Shown here: piece after piece, positions 38,709 through 49,060 of the stretch | Position numbering within the stretch: position 1 is the stretch's first letter | How the letters are laid out: each line of letters starts with the position of its first letter | NCBI RefSeq assembly: GCF_048771995.1 | Contig: NC_133028.1 | Span: forward strand, 5,763,501 to 5,827,500 | Length of the DNA stretch: 64,000 nucleotides | Reading direction: 5' to 3' | Origin: Taeniopygia guttata | Taxonomy: Eukaryota; Chordata; Aves; Passeriformes; Estrildidae | Position numbers and translations under genes: made by a program | The notes under the pieces: generated by a model | What the model saw: only the letters and a program-made list of their open reading frames with translations | Databases searched by the model: none | Told to the model about the DNA's origin: nothing

Positions 38709-40680
38709 CAAATGTGTTCATGTAAAGTCTTTCAAAGTCAGCAAAACATGAGTAGTGAAAATGAAGCTTTAACTGACCACAGAAATGTTGCTTTATAGGC
38801 GGCCTGTTAGCATGGGAGAACAGGATGTGCTGTTATTGTTAGGACTTCATGAACAGGTTGTACCAACCTATGGCTCAAGGAATGCTGTGTTAAAGCACGT
38901 CTGGGAATAGTGCTACTGGTTCACTGTGTGGAATCGGTGTTATTACTTAACCTCTTTGCACTCACATATTCATCTCTGGGATTAACAAATATTTACCCAC
39001 CTTTGAAAGGTACCTTCTGTTCATCAGAGACGTGCTGAATAAATACAGGGTAGTATTACCCTCATCAGCAGGTAATCCTGTTAATCTGACATACACTCTC
39101 TGTCCATGCTGAACATGTTCCTTGCTACTTGATCATTGTAGTTAGATTAATGAAGGGTGTTAGAGGAATTAACTCTTAAGTAGTGGCTGCAGCTGCCCAC
39201 CATGTGTGTTTACTAGAACCCAAAGCCGGGGTTTGAAATCCTCTTGCCTATAGCAAATAGAAGGAATGCACTTGACTTTTGCAGAACCAATTTTCTACCC
39301 AAAAGAACAATGTCTTAACCTAAGAGGTTGTAACACAACCTGTTGCACAGTGCTCTGATAGCTGCTGTGCTGCTGGCACCAGGGGAGACAGCTGCAGTGC
39401 TAATACAGTGTCAGATCTCTGCCCACCACACCAGTTTTACAAAATTGTTGTAAGGGTAAAACGGTCTCATTTTTCCCTGCACTGTAACTGCTACAGGTCA
39501 CAGATTCATGTCTAGACTACTTTATAAAATATTACTGGAGATGAGGTCCTCCCCAGTGTAATGCAGACTCAAAGTTGGCCCTGCTTTGAGCTGAAAGTTA
39601 GACACAATGACCTCCATGGGCCACTTGTAACTCAGTTGTTGTATAAAGTCAGGTGTAGCCTCAGCAGCATGGAGCTTGCCATGAGCTGAAAATCATCCCC
39701 AAGGCTCCTGAGGACATTCCTGTGTAGCTGCCTCAGAGTAAGCTCTGTGTTTCTACAGCAACACCTTTATCAGCAGCACCAGTCAGGGTAGTTCTGGGAG
39801 GACTGTGATGTGCTGGCACACTTCCCTTGGAAGGTGTAGAGATACACCCTCACTGCTGTTGGCAGTGCTGGTCCCTGGCTCTATTCTGTTCGTTTCAGTG
39901 GCACTTGGAGAATCTCTGGGCTCTTAGAGATCTGGAAAGTATTTTCAACAGAGGGTGGTTGGGCCAGTGTCTGAGGGAGAAGAGAGCACAGAAAACAATG
40001 CATCACCTGCATGCATTGCAATTATGAGTCTCTTACTGGACTATGGATGGAGAACACGTGCTTGCAAATGCTTCATTTAGCAGCTTGAGAAGTTGGAACT
40101 TGCAGTTTTCTGACTGGAGACTGATATGGAAAATGGGGGTTGAGCACAAATGCTATTTTGAAATTATGATGAAAATGTTGATCTTTTAAAGCAGTTTTCT
40201 ATCATCTTTTTTTCTCTTTGTTGGAGTACATTGTGATATTGAAGTCTAGACTGCTAGGTCCAAATTTCCATTTTTAGGTGTAGCCTTTTCAAATGTTGTG
40301 TTAAGCAGATGTACTGGATCACTGTTTGTGGGGAAAAACTACTGCTCTCTCAGTCAGGCATGCATGGCTCAGAAATGTCTTAGAATACTTTAAGCAGCCA
40401 TATGAAGTGTTGGGAGCTCTCTATATGCAATGCCCACAACACCCACTTTGACCTCTGTGAGGTGTAAGCAGATACCAAGCCAAAGAACCATTATCTGGTC
40501 TCATTATAGTGGCATTAAAGTGAGATATTGTAATGCTTTAAAAGGGAGTAAAGTTTGTAGGAATGAGGAGCCTCTATAAAAAGCCTGTAGAAAGTATAGA
40601 AGGTAACTTGAAAACTCTTATCACAATGGATGAAGTTTTCATTTGTCTATTTTTTTTTCCTGAAGCCTCTAATTGTTTAG
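38709..40680. other. Intergenic between the two duplicate copies
   Basis: About 2 kb without a gene signal. It does not look like a retrovirus interior: no open frames of note, and the flanking copies lack TG...CA ends. Confidence 0.5.
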
Positions 40681-40869
40681 TTTTTTTTTTTTATCAGACT
40701 CTTTTAAACACATATAATGTTTTTACACAAAGAATGCAAAATCATGATCCCAAGCTATAAAAGATACATATAAAAATTTACAGTTGGTTCAAAATATTTA
40801 TATTTGACTATTCCATAGCAGTATCTTACTCATGCTACAGTGCAAAGGAAAGTAGGCTTTTTTGCTCCC
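40681..40869. repeat. 180-bp dispersed duplicate, copy B, with 12-T run
   Basis: Copy of 38529-38708, exactly 2160 bp away. Twelve T residues (40681-40692) abut it where copy A has TTCATTATTTT; on the minus strand this is a poly(A)-like tail, which hints at an RNA-mediated origin. Clear target duplications were not found, so a DNA-level duplication remains possible. Confidence 0.92.
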
Positions 40870-42205
40870 TGGGTTGTTTTCTGTTTCCTTTTTGGAACGT
40901 AGCCTTTTTTGTCCCTGGGAAGACAATTAATTTTATGCCTACTGCCACATAATGAGAGAGAGAGAAGCAGGATGATGCTGCAAGTTTTTCATGTATCCTG
41001 ACTGCAGAGAAAAAATTTAGTTATATAACTTGTCCATAAAAAGAATCCTCTTTTCCCTATCACTCTTTTTATTTTTTCCAAAATGGAATAAAACTGAAAG
41101 TAGCTTACTGTGGTGGAATTTCATGTTTATGAATATACAGTTTATGGGAGTTAGTGTCTTTAATATGCTCTGTGCTTTGACACTCAGCATTTCTCTTTGT
41201 AACTGAGGACAAAATAATTGTAAGGCAGTGAGTGGTTTGCATGCCTTGAGAGGAGCAGAACAGGACACACATGGGGGATGCAGGTGTATTCTGGTGTATG
41301 GGAGGAAGAGAAAAATCCTGGCAGAAGTCTGAGAAAACCCCTGGAGAAATGAGTGCACTCACAGCGAGGTTCTTGCTCACCTGCAAGTACCTCTGAGCTC
41401 CTATGGGAAGGCATCTTTGCCAGCTGTGCCAGGGCAGCTCATTTTCATCTGCTTCCCTCAGGGCTCTACACAGAATTGAAACCATATCCTGGTTTGTGCT
41501 GGGATTTAAACTGATCTGGAAGGTCAACAGCAGCCTTTTAGTAAAACTTATCATTAAGTAGGATTTATACAGTTGTTAAAACATGTTTTTATGCTGCCAT
41601 ACTAGCCTAGTAATTACTTGGGTGATTTCATCTATGTACAGGATTTCATCTATGTACAGGCTAAACAGAATAGTGCTTGTGATACCAAAGCAGTTGGTTG
41701 AAGGTAATTCAGCAAGGGATGGTGAAGAAGCCCACTTAGTTTTCCTCACTTATTGCCTTCAGTTCATTTATTATATCAGTCTGTGAACACAGTCTCTAGA
41801 AACTGCTAAGACCAGTCTGCAGCATTCTCCTGACATAGTTAGGGCTATGGATAGCCTCCTGCACATTCCTTCTCTGTTTCTTTGAAGGAAACCTCTGTTC
41901 TGCTCATCAGAGGGGCCCCTTTTGTTATTTACAGCTTCTTGTTATCGTTTGCATTCCTGTTTGCATGGTGTGGCGCCTCAGTGAAACCTCAAGGCCATGC
42001 ACTGACCCTATTTCTCTCAATATCTCTCTTGAGCAAACGTCGTGTTCACACTGACACTTAATTGCCTGCCTCCTTCCTCTCTATGTCTCCTTTAAGGTCA
42101 ATAACATGGTCAAGTCATCCTTCAGCACATTCACTATTGTTATTTTTGTTAAACACTGTGCAGTAATAAAATTCAGAACAATCCATCCTTCCAAAGCAAG
42201 AATGT
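40870..42205. other. Intergenic with one short perfect tandem repeat
   Basis: No gene recognised. At 41624-41659 an 18-bp unit GATTTCATCTATGTACAG is present twice without mismatch. A short GA run (GAGAGAGAGA) lies near 40954. Confidence 0.6.
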
Positions 42206-42292
42206 AAGGACTGACCCACTGGATCAAACCAAAGCCATGTACATCTCAGTATCTCCTTCCTGGAGGTAGCTGATAATAAGGGCCCAGAGACA
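42206..42292 (+). mobile_element. Ancient amniote interspersed repeat, possibly CR1-derived
   Basis: ACTGGATCAAACCAAAG, CATCTCAGTATCTCCTTCC resembles a widespread amniote repeat that I recall as ACTGGGTCAGACCAAAGGTCC...AGTATCCTGTCTCC. The family name is uncertain; homology is judged by eye. Confidence 0.45.
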
Positions 42293-42295
42293 CTA

Positions 42296-42350
42296 ATTTG
42301 AAGAGAAATTTGAAGCAAATTTGAAGAGAAATTTGAGCAAATTTGACAAG
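42296..42350. repeat. 22-23-bp tandem repeat, about 2.4 copies
   Basis: Units ATTTGAAGAGAAATTTGAAG + CAA (42296-42318), a 22-bp version (42319-42340) and a partial third copy. Directly follows the ancient repeat. Confidence 0.85.
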
Positions 42351-42830
42351 AAACCTTCCCTAGTCTTGACTCAGTGTGCATCATCCACTGAAGCTTCCCA
42401 CGGCCATTAAATATCCTGTTTTAAAGCTAAGATAGACTTGATCTTCACACTGGTTTCAAGTTTGGACAGTATGCCTTATTATTCAAAGTCACTGTTGAAG
42501 GATTTTTGTGTTGGTTTGTGTTGTTGTTGTTTGAGGTGGGTTTTTTGCTTATATGTGTGTGGGGAGGGAGGGTTATTGAACTGTTTCCATTCTTTTTACA
42601 TTTCAGTTGTACACTGTCCACAGCAGGGTGTTTAGGAGGTAAAGAGTGACAGGTAGCAGCTAACAAGGAGGAAGGAATCTAACCTGAGTGTCAGAAATAC
42701 TGTAATAACAATGGCAATTTATTAATGTCTTCGTTGACTTTTAAGATTGAAAAAGTAATTCCCAGTCTAAAATACTCTTTCATCAATTTATAAAATGCTA
42801 TAAATCAAGCATTTTCTTTGTTCCTCATAT

Positions 42831-42872
42831 GTCCCTTTTATCTCAGGATATTCTGTGATTCTAGGATTCTGT
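42831..42872 (+). mobile_element. CR1 3' terminus remnant
   Basis: GTCCCTTTTATCTCAGGATA then TTCTGTGATTCTAGGATTCT matches the CR1 end TCCCTTCCAACTCAGGATATTCTGTGATTCTATGATTCT. Only the tail remains. Confidence 0.55.
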
Positions 42873-43710
42873 ATAATGGAAAACATGCTGAACTAGGATA
42901 ATTTTTCATGGAGCTGGAGGGTCTGCAGATACCTCAGAATCACTAATGAGTTAATATAAAACACATGGATTTACTCCAAGGCAGTGGAAGCATCTTGTAG
43001 CATGTAAATTACATGTAGCAGGACAAAGTTACAGAAGAGGATATGGAAAGCAAAGAACAGACTTCTCAGAATACACTTTTGATGCACAGCCTGAGGTATT
43101 CAGAGCTTAATATCTGAGATACTGAGTATCAGTGGCTGAGCTCTGGGCTGCAGAGTTTTGTATCTGGATAACTGGGGCTAAGCCCTACCAGTTTGTTTAC
43201 CTAAAACCAAATGATACATTCAGACATGCTCATCTCCATGTTTTCCCCAAGCTCTGGAAGTGAGTCACTGAAATCAAGAGTGTTTCTCAGAAATCTCAGT
43301 TCCCAGCACAAATACCAGACCACAGCACTTTTCAGAAAAAATAGGCATTTCTTAATCTCTCTTTGCTAATGGCCATAGTTCTGAAGCAGTTAATTCAATA
43401 ATAAAGATAGAAATAGCAGCCAGGAAATGCTGAATGTCTCCCCATGCTGTAACAATTCTCCCCCATGGGTAGGATTAACCTTTTCCTGTCTACTCCATAT
43501 TTGTTAGTAAAGCTATAATTTCAGAAATGGGCATTTTTCATTACTTTGTTCAGGAGCTGCATTCTTCTTGGATTTTCACTCTAATTGTCCGTGTTACCAC
43601 ATGAAGTTTTCATTTATTTGTTTCTTTTGTTTTGCTTCCCAAATAGAAGTCAGGAGATAAATGCAAGGGATCATCTATTCTGTTCCAGTGGGTGGAACAC
43701 CAAACATTTC

Positions 43711-43820
43711 TTTCAAGAGGCTGAATATATTTATCTATATATGTGAGTGTGTGTGTATTCCTTCATCCTCTTTCAAGAGGCTGAATATATTTATCTGTTT
43801 GTGTGTGTGTGCATTCCTTG
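43711..43820. repeat. 60-bp tandem duplication with GT run
   Basis: TTTCAAGAGGCTGAATATAT plus TTATCT occurs at 43711 and again at 43771, each followed by a (GT)n run and ATTCCTT. The period is exactly 60 bp. Confidence 0.9.
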
Positions 43821-45185
43821 ATGGGATACAGGCTATTTATTCCTGATCAAACTATCTTTCTTCTCCTGATACTTTTTAGGTGCTGTAACAACACTGCATG
43901 ATATATGTGTACACTATGGTTATGTGTCTTTTCTTTATTTTTATATTCGTTTTTGGTTTTGACACATGAACTTCAGCGCCCAACTATCATAGGTTTTCTG
44001 TCTGATACTTTTCTCTATTCCTGGGTACATTTCTTGGCTGGGTTGTCTGCACTTCAGCTGTTCTTGAATGCCTCAGTGTAGGTTTGATTCATTGGAGGAC
44101 ATAGGAGTTGCCTGCACTTGCTGCTTCCTGACCTTTTCTGGATTGGGTAACAGAGTGCTCTGTGCATGTATGTCAGTGACGCTTTTGTTCTAAGCAGCCC
44201 TGGCTTGGCAGTTGTTGTTCAGCTGTGAGGCAGAGATCCCCTTTCCCTGGAGCAGAGAGGAATGAGTCTGATTATAGTAGAGCTGTTGAGGGGGTCTGAC
44301 TTTTCCATGGCTGTGAACTTCTTGGAAAAAGTAGTTGCTAGGAGAAGACTACATAGGATTTACAGCAAGGGTGGTGGCTCTGCCTTCAGTAACAGAGCTG
44401 ATTTATTTTAGAATTTGAGAAACAGAAATCAGATCATCTAATTGTGCAATCTTTGTAGGATTTTCCGCTGCCAAATCTTCTACTGCTAAAGCAGTTCCAA
44501 AATGTTCCATGAGCATTGGATGGCATTTCTGCTGAGCTGGCTGTATAAATTAATTCATATCTGTTCCTACGCTTTAACTCTTCTTCTGTTTTTTGGGAGT
44601 CTTCTTGTTTGTTCAGTTTGGTTTGGTTTTTTATAGACTGGATGAGGTAGTTTAACAGCAAAGGGGAAGACTTTCTTCTAGCAAAGCCTCTTTCCAGGAT
44701 GCTTGGGATGTCACAACCAGAGCTCATAGGCACAGAGCTGTGTCACTTGTCCTGAGACACAGCCCATGAGGAGTAGGTAGGGGGCATTGTCACCCTTCCA
44801 CTGGTGACTCAGTGGAGCTGGATTTCTCTCCTTCACCCTCTGTTTACCAAAGAGCTGTTTCAGTAAAGCTCTCTGCATTCACAGTCAAGCTCTTTAGGTT
44901 TGCCATCACCAGGCTACCTTGTTATCTGTGTACATTCGGGGCATTAGATCAGTCATCAGGTAGTGATTGTGCCAGCTGTGTACAAAGCAGCAGCATAAGA
45001 AGGGTTCATGTCCTGCTTACCCCTGTCAGAGATTGCTTCCAGCCAGAAAAAAAAAAATCCTCTAACCTTTTTGAGGTTTGCTGCCCAGAAAAGAGCAGTG
45101 GGGTCAGCAGCAATGGCAGCTGGCAGGAGTTGCGAGCTGGAAGAGGCTGGAAGGAGGCAAGAGTGAAAGAAGTTGATAAGTAGTT
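43821..45185. other. Intergenic, nothing recognised
   Basis: No gene or repeat family recognised; a few short open frames only. Confidence 0.5.
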
Positions 45186-45189
45186 AACT

Positions 45190-45690
45190 CATGTAGGCAA
45201 TGAGTTAACTATTAAGAGTAAACAAATATTAATCACAAGCCTAAGAAGCAGGATGCGCCTTAGTCTTGTCAAGATAAGCAGAATTCACCTTACCAAGATA
45301 AGAGAAACAAAACCTACTGTCAGCAGAAAAGGCTGAGCCAGCATTGAAGGACTGCCTGTGCTTCAGAAAGGTGAAAAGGGCAGAGGGAGGAAGACTGCTG
45401 GCCTTCAGAACTTGGAGCCTTCCTCAGTGCAACCACCAGAGTACACTGTGCTTGTGTCACATATGCTAATGTTGTTAATGATTTCTGAAAAGTAATTTTT
45501 ATAACCACTCCTATCCCAAGGAATGTAATGAATATGCATTAATTTAACCATAAATTGTGCTGTGTAAAAGTGTTGGATGTACTTGCTGGGAGGAGCAATC
45601 CCCCAAATACCCACCTCACTGCGTCAGTGTCTGAGTTGACTCTTAGCCCAATGTCGGAGCAAATCAAGAGGACACGAGGCTGAGTTATGA
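45190..45690 (+). mobile_element. Possible endogenous-retrovirus LTR remnant
   Basis: Layout resembles songbird LTRs: CAAGATAAGCAGAATTCACC and CCAAGATAAGAG repeats, AATGAATATGCATTAATTTA, a weak TATA-like GTGTAAAAG, and an AATCCCCCAAATACCC segment. Ends and target duplication could not be fixed, so borders are approximate and the call is tentative. Confidence 0.35.
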
Positions 45691-46149
45691 TTTGAGCACT
45701 AAAACATTTTGCTGCAGCTTTGGGTGTTGTCCTCTGTATTATCTGTCTTTATGATCCAGTATCTTCTCTTGTTGGTCCAAGAAATATGCAGCAAGTACTA
45801 AGTGGCAAGTTTTATGTACTTTGGTGATAACACAAAAATTCTTGCAGAGAGATCTGTGCCTTGTACTTTATAATATCCCATCATTAACTGTAACAATGTT
45901 GTGGATTGTCTGCCAACATGCAGTCTAAAAGCTCGCACTAAATAATCCTGACATAGGAAAAATCTCGGATAACAGATTTCCAAGTACTTATTTGGCTACT
46001 ATATACAAGCAAGACAGCCACAGGATGATTCACTGCTTTAAGAATTCGGGCTGGATGACCTAATGGCTTCTTTTGGAGAGAAGGCAGTTCTCGCTTAGAG
46101 CAAGCATGCCTGGAGAAGACAGCTAATTTACACTCGCTTACTGCAACTC

Positions 46150-46450
46150 ACCTCCCAGCCCTGCCTTTGTGGTGTTGTACAGCAGTCAGCGCTGGCTGGA
46201 GCGCTGCTGCTGCTCTCGGCCCTTGGAGTCCCCGAGGAAAGAGCGTGTGGTGGCCCCATAGCCGCAGCTGGGGGTCTCAGCCCGTCTGTCAGCCGGAATT
46301 GGGGCGCCGGGAGCAGAATCGCCGCCGCAGCGTTACAGAGCCCAGCGCGGGGTGGAAGTTCCCTCTGCTGGAGGAACGGACCCACTGCGGCAGCGGAGCG
46401 GGGTGGCCGTGCGCATCTTCCCCGAAATCTGATTTCTACAGGTGCTGCAC
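46150..46450. promoter_or_regulatory. Small orphan CpG island about 2 kb upstream of REEP1 island
   Basis: By eye count at least 22 CpG in about 250 bp with GC over 60%, surrounded by AT-rich DNA. It does not belong to either gene's known first exon. It may be an alternative REEP1 promoter, a noncoding RNA promoter or an enhancer island. Confidence 0.6.
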
Positions 46451-46639
46451 GGTAATAACTTCAATTACCCGTCTCTCTGTGCCTGCAGCTTTACCCGAAG
46501 GCAATGAGTTCTTGGTCTGATTGTCCCTCAACGTATTGGTTTTCTGGGGACCAGATCCAGAGAGCCAACATAAAAAAAAAAAAAAAAGGTGATCCTATTA
46601 TAGAGGACTTTTGATCTAAGCCGAAGAAAGGTGAGGTGT

Positions 46640-46757
46640 AAGGTCAGGCTGGATGGGGCTCTGAGCAATCTAGTCTTGTGGGAGGTGTTCTTTCCCATGG
46701 CAGGGAGTTGGAATGAGATGACTTTTAAGTTGTCTTTCAACCAAACCATTCTATGAT
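46640..46757 (+). mobile_element. CR1 LINE 3' end
   Basis: AGGCTGGATGGGGCTCTGAG, GTCTTGTGGGAGGTGTTC, CCCATGGCAGGGAGTTGGAA, ending CAAACCATTCTATGA, all in CR1 order. An A15 run at 46571-46586 lies just upstream. Confidence 0.85.
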
Positions 46758-46842
46758 AAGGGCTGGATAGTGTGGACAGGGCCATGAGGATGTCTGTGGT
46801 AGCCTGGGACTAGACAAGTCTGTGATCAGCTCCTAGAATTGC

Positions 46843-47480
46843 TGTTATAAATGAAAGCTCCAATTTATTCATTAAAGAAGATCTATTAAATGGTCAAAAT
46901 ATAAATTTAGAGAATAACAATGAAAACCACTATAAAATAAAAGGTCAATGCCGAGCCCAAGTATCAGCGCTGGGTGGGACACAGGTTTGACCGCTGCAGC
47001 AGAGGGTCCCCTGTGCTTCACACCAACTGTCCTATCTGACTGATTTTTATATGGTTTTTCTTGCCCGAGGCAGAGCCCCTTTTCTTCCTTTTTGGACTGC
47101 ATGTATTCATGTGGAGTTCTTTTCTCTGTGGCAAGTTGAACAAAACATGTCCGGAGAGTGATGAACACCCATGATCGCATTCCCGGAATTCGGTATTGAG
47201 CTGTATCTCCCTGATAGCTCTGGCTATCTCAATCTCAGATATTTATCTCGTATTCATCATCCAGGTGTTCCTCGGACTACCTTGATGGATGATCCATCTC
47301 CGGGCTGGCCATGTTCATTTGCTTGTGAATGGAGTCCTCCCTCCTCTGTCCAGGTGGTTGCAATCCCTGTCACCGGCTTGTGCATTTTAAAAACTTCTTA
47401 TAAGAGTATATCTTAACAGTACATAACTATAAACCATACGACAATTTTATTTGCACAAATTATCATATACACATATAACA
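46843..47480 (-). mobile_element. Solo LTR of an avian endogenous retrovirus
   Basis: 638 bp bounded by matching inverted ends (TGTTATAA ... TATAACA) and flanked by an imperfect 5-bp target duplication (ATTGC / ACTGC). On the minus strand there is a TATA-like CTTATAAG near 47400 and an AATAAA at 46864-46869, giving the orientation. No second LTR or viral interior is present. The 5-bp duplication suggests an ERVL-type element; exact family unknown. Confidence 0.65.
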
Positions 47481-48179
47481 ACTGCTGCCTCTGGTTTGAA
47501 ACGTTCAGTCTCTCCTTGCAAGAGTTCTTCCCAGGTTACTTGCAATGCATGAGAGATTTTCAGCATCTTTAAGCTATGCTGTCTCAGAATTGACGGGGAC
47601 ACTTTGGGGCAGATGCCCAGTCTTCAGAAAGAACAATGTGGCATGGAGGTGAAGATCGTGCAGTGCACCCAGGGACACCCAGGGGTGGCTGGAGCCCTGG
47701 ACCTAATGCCAGAAACAGGCCAGCTGCTCCACAGACCAACCTCCAAGTAAAGCTTGGGGCTGCTCTGGTGGCAAACTCTAGATTACTAAAAGACAAAACC
47801 TCATCATGAATTGCCGTGGGCATGAGTGCTTCCAGTAGAAGGGGAAAACCAAAGCAGGGGGGATGATTTCAGGCAGTCTAACCAAAGTTGGCATGCGTCA
47901 GTGAAAGAAAGGAGAAGAATCCAAAGGAAACTTAAAGAGAACAACCTGTGGGTCAAGCCAACATATGTTGTTTTGTGTGTGGGCAGCTGTTCCTCATGGA
48001 AATTGGACTTGACAGCCGTGAGAAGTGATGTCGTGGAGAGATTCCTGCTTGATGATACTGATGATGATGGGAATTTACCTGGATCCCGTGGCCAATACTT
48101 TTGTCCGTTGTGGCTGGACGCTTTAGGGGTGTGGAAAAACGGGGAAATCCTTCTCTTTCCATCGATCGAAGACACCCCT
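47481..48179. other. Intergenic upstream of REEP1 island
   Basis: No gene or repeat recognised; open frames on both strands that enter the island are not supported as genes. Confidence 0.5.
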
Positions 48180-49060
48180 CGACCCCGAGCCTTAGCTTTG
48201 CCTTTCCTTGGATGTGAACAGTCCGTGGGGTTTCCTTCGCGCTCCAGAAGCGCCCTCACACCTGCGCGGCGCCGCTGCTGGGGCAGGGACCCGTTCCGCG
48301 GGCAAAACCTCCGCGCACACCTCGGGCTGTCCGTCCGGGGAGTCCGGCGGGAGCGGGGAGCGAGGGGGGCTCCTCCTCCTGCCGCGGGGGGCGGCTGCGG
48401 GCCCTGCCCAGCGTGGGCGGCCGGGCCGGGCCGGGCTGCGCGGAGCTGCGGGCGGCGCCGCCAGTGAGGCTGCGCTGAGGCTGCGGGGCCGGATGGCCGA
48501 GCCGCCCGCCCCGCGCACTCGGGCGGCGGCCGGCAGCGGGCGAGCACACCGGGAGAGCCCTCCTCCGTGCCGGGAGAGCCGGCCCCGCACACGGCAGCGC
48601 CATGGTCTCATGGATCATCTCCAGGCTGGTGGTGTGAGTAGCTGCCCCTCGGCACCTGCCTTGTGCGTGTGAGCGGAGTCCGCGCCGCTCGCCCCTGCTG
48701 CGGGCACCGGGATGCATTTAGCGGGTTGTTGTCGGGGGGTGGGTGGGTCAGATGGGGTTTTCCAGCATGAGAAAATCACCGGGGTGGTGAAGGGGAAAGC
48801 GCTGCCGCGCCATCCAGCGCAAGGTGACAGCGGAGAAACAGCGGGTGACACCGCCCGGCGCTCGGCGATGGACAGGCTCCGGGGCCGGAGGGGGAATGGA
48901 GCATCCGCGGGTGGGAAAATGGATTTGGGCAGCGGCGCTTTGTTACCGGGCTGGGCGAGGCTGGGGGTTCGCGAGGGGGCGTGGGAGAGGCGGCCGCGGG
49001 GTCTCCCAGCCGCCGCCACCGCTTTCTTCTCTCTGTTTGCGAAAGAAATAGCAAATATTC
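48180..49060 (+). promoter_or_regulatory. REEP1: REEP1 CpG-island promoter
   Basis: Very GC- and CpG-rich block covering the REEP1 start codon, its 5'UTR and the first 400 bp of intron 1. No TATA box. Transcription start not located; several GC boxes are visible. Confidence 0.8.
48602..48633 (+). CDS. REEP1: REEP1 coding exon 1 (partial gene), residues 1-11
   Basis: REEP1 is an ER-membrane hairpin protein that shapes tubular ER and links it to microtubules; human mutations cause hereditary spastic paraplegia SPG31. The 32 coding bases give MVSWIISRLVV, identical to what I recall of human REEP1, with GCGCC-ATGG start context and donor GT/GTGAGT in phase 2. The neighbouring gene (KDM3A, divergent) and CpG island support the call. 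REEP2 begins similarly, but synteny favours REEP1. The other exons lie beyond the window. Confidence 0.88.

Noticed and set aside
38529-40869. Two LTRs of a 2.3-kb retroelement
   Set aside because: The 180-bp copies lack TG...CA ends, no primer-binding site follows copy A, and the interior shows no viral reading frames.
45645-45670. Retroviral primer-binding site (AGCCCAATGTCGGAGC)
   Set aside because: Only loosely similar to a lysine-tRNA site and needs gaps to align; not enough to call.
47804-48592. Long opposing open frames (213 and 262 codons) upstream of REEP1
   Set aside because: Both run into the GC-rich REEP1 island and have Pro/Arg/Ala-rich ends typical of shadow frames; no homology recognised.
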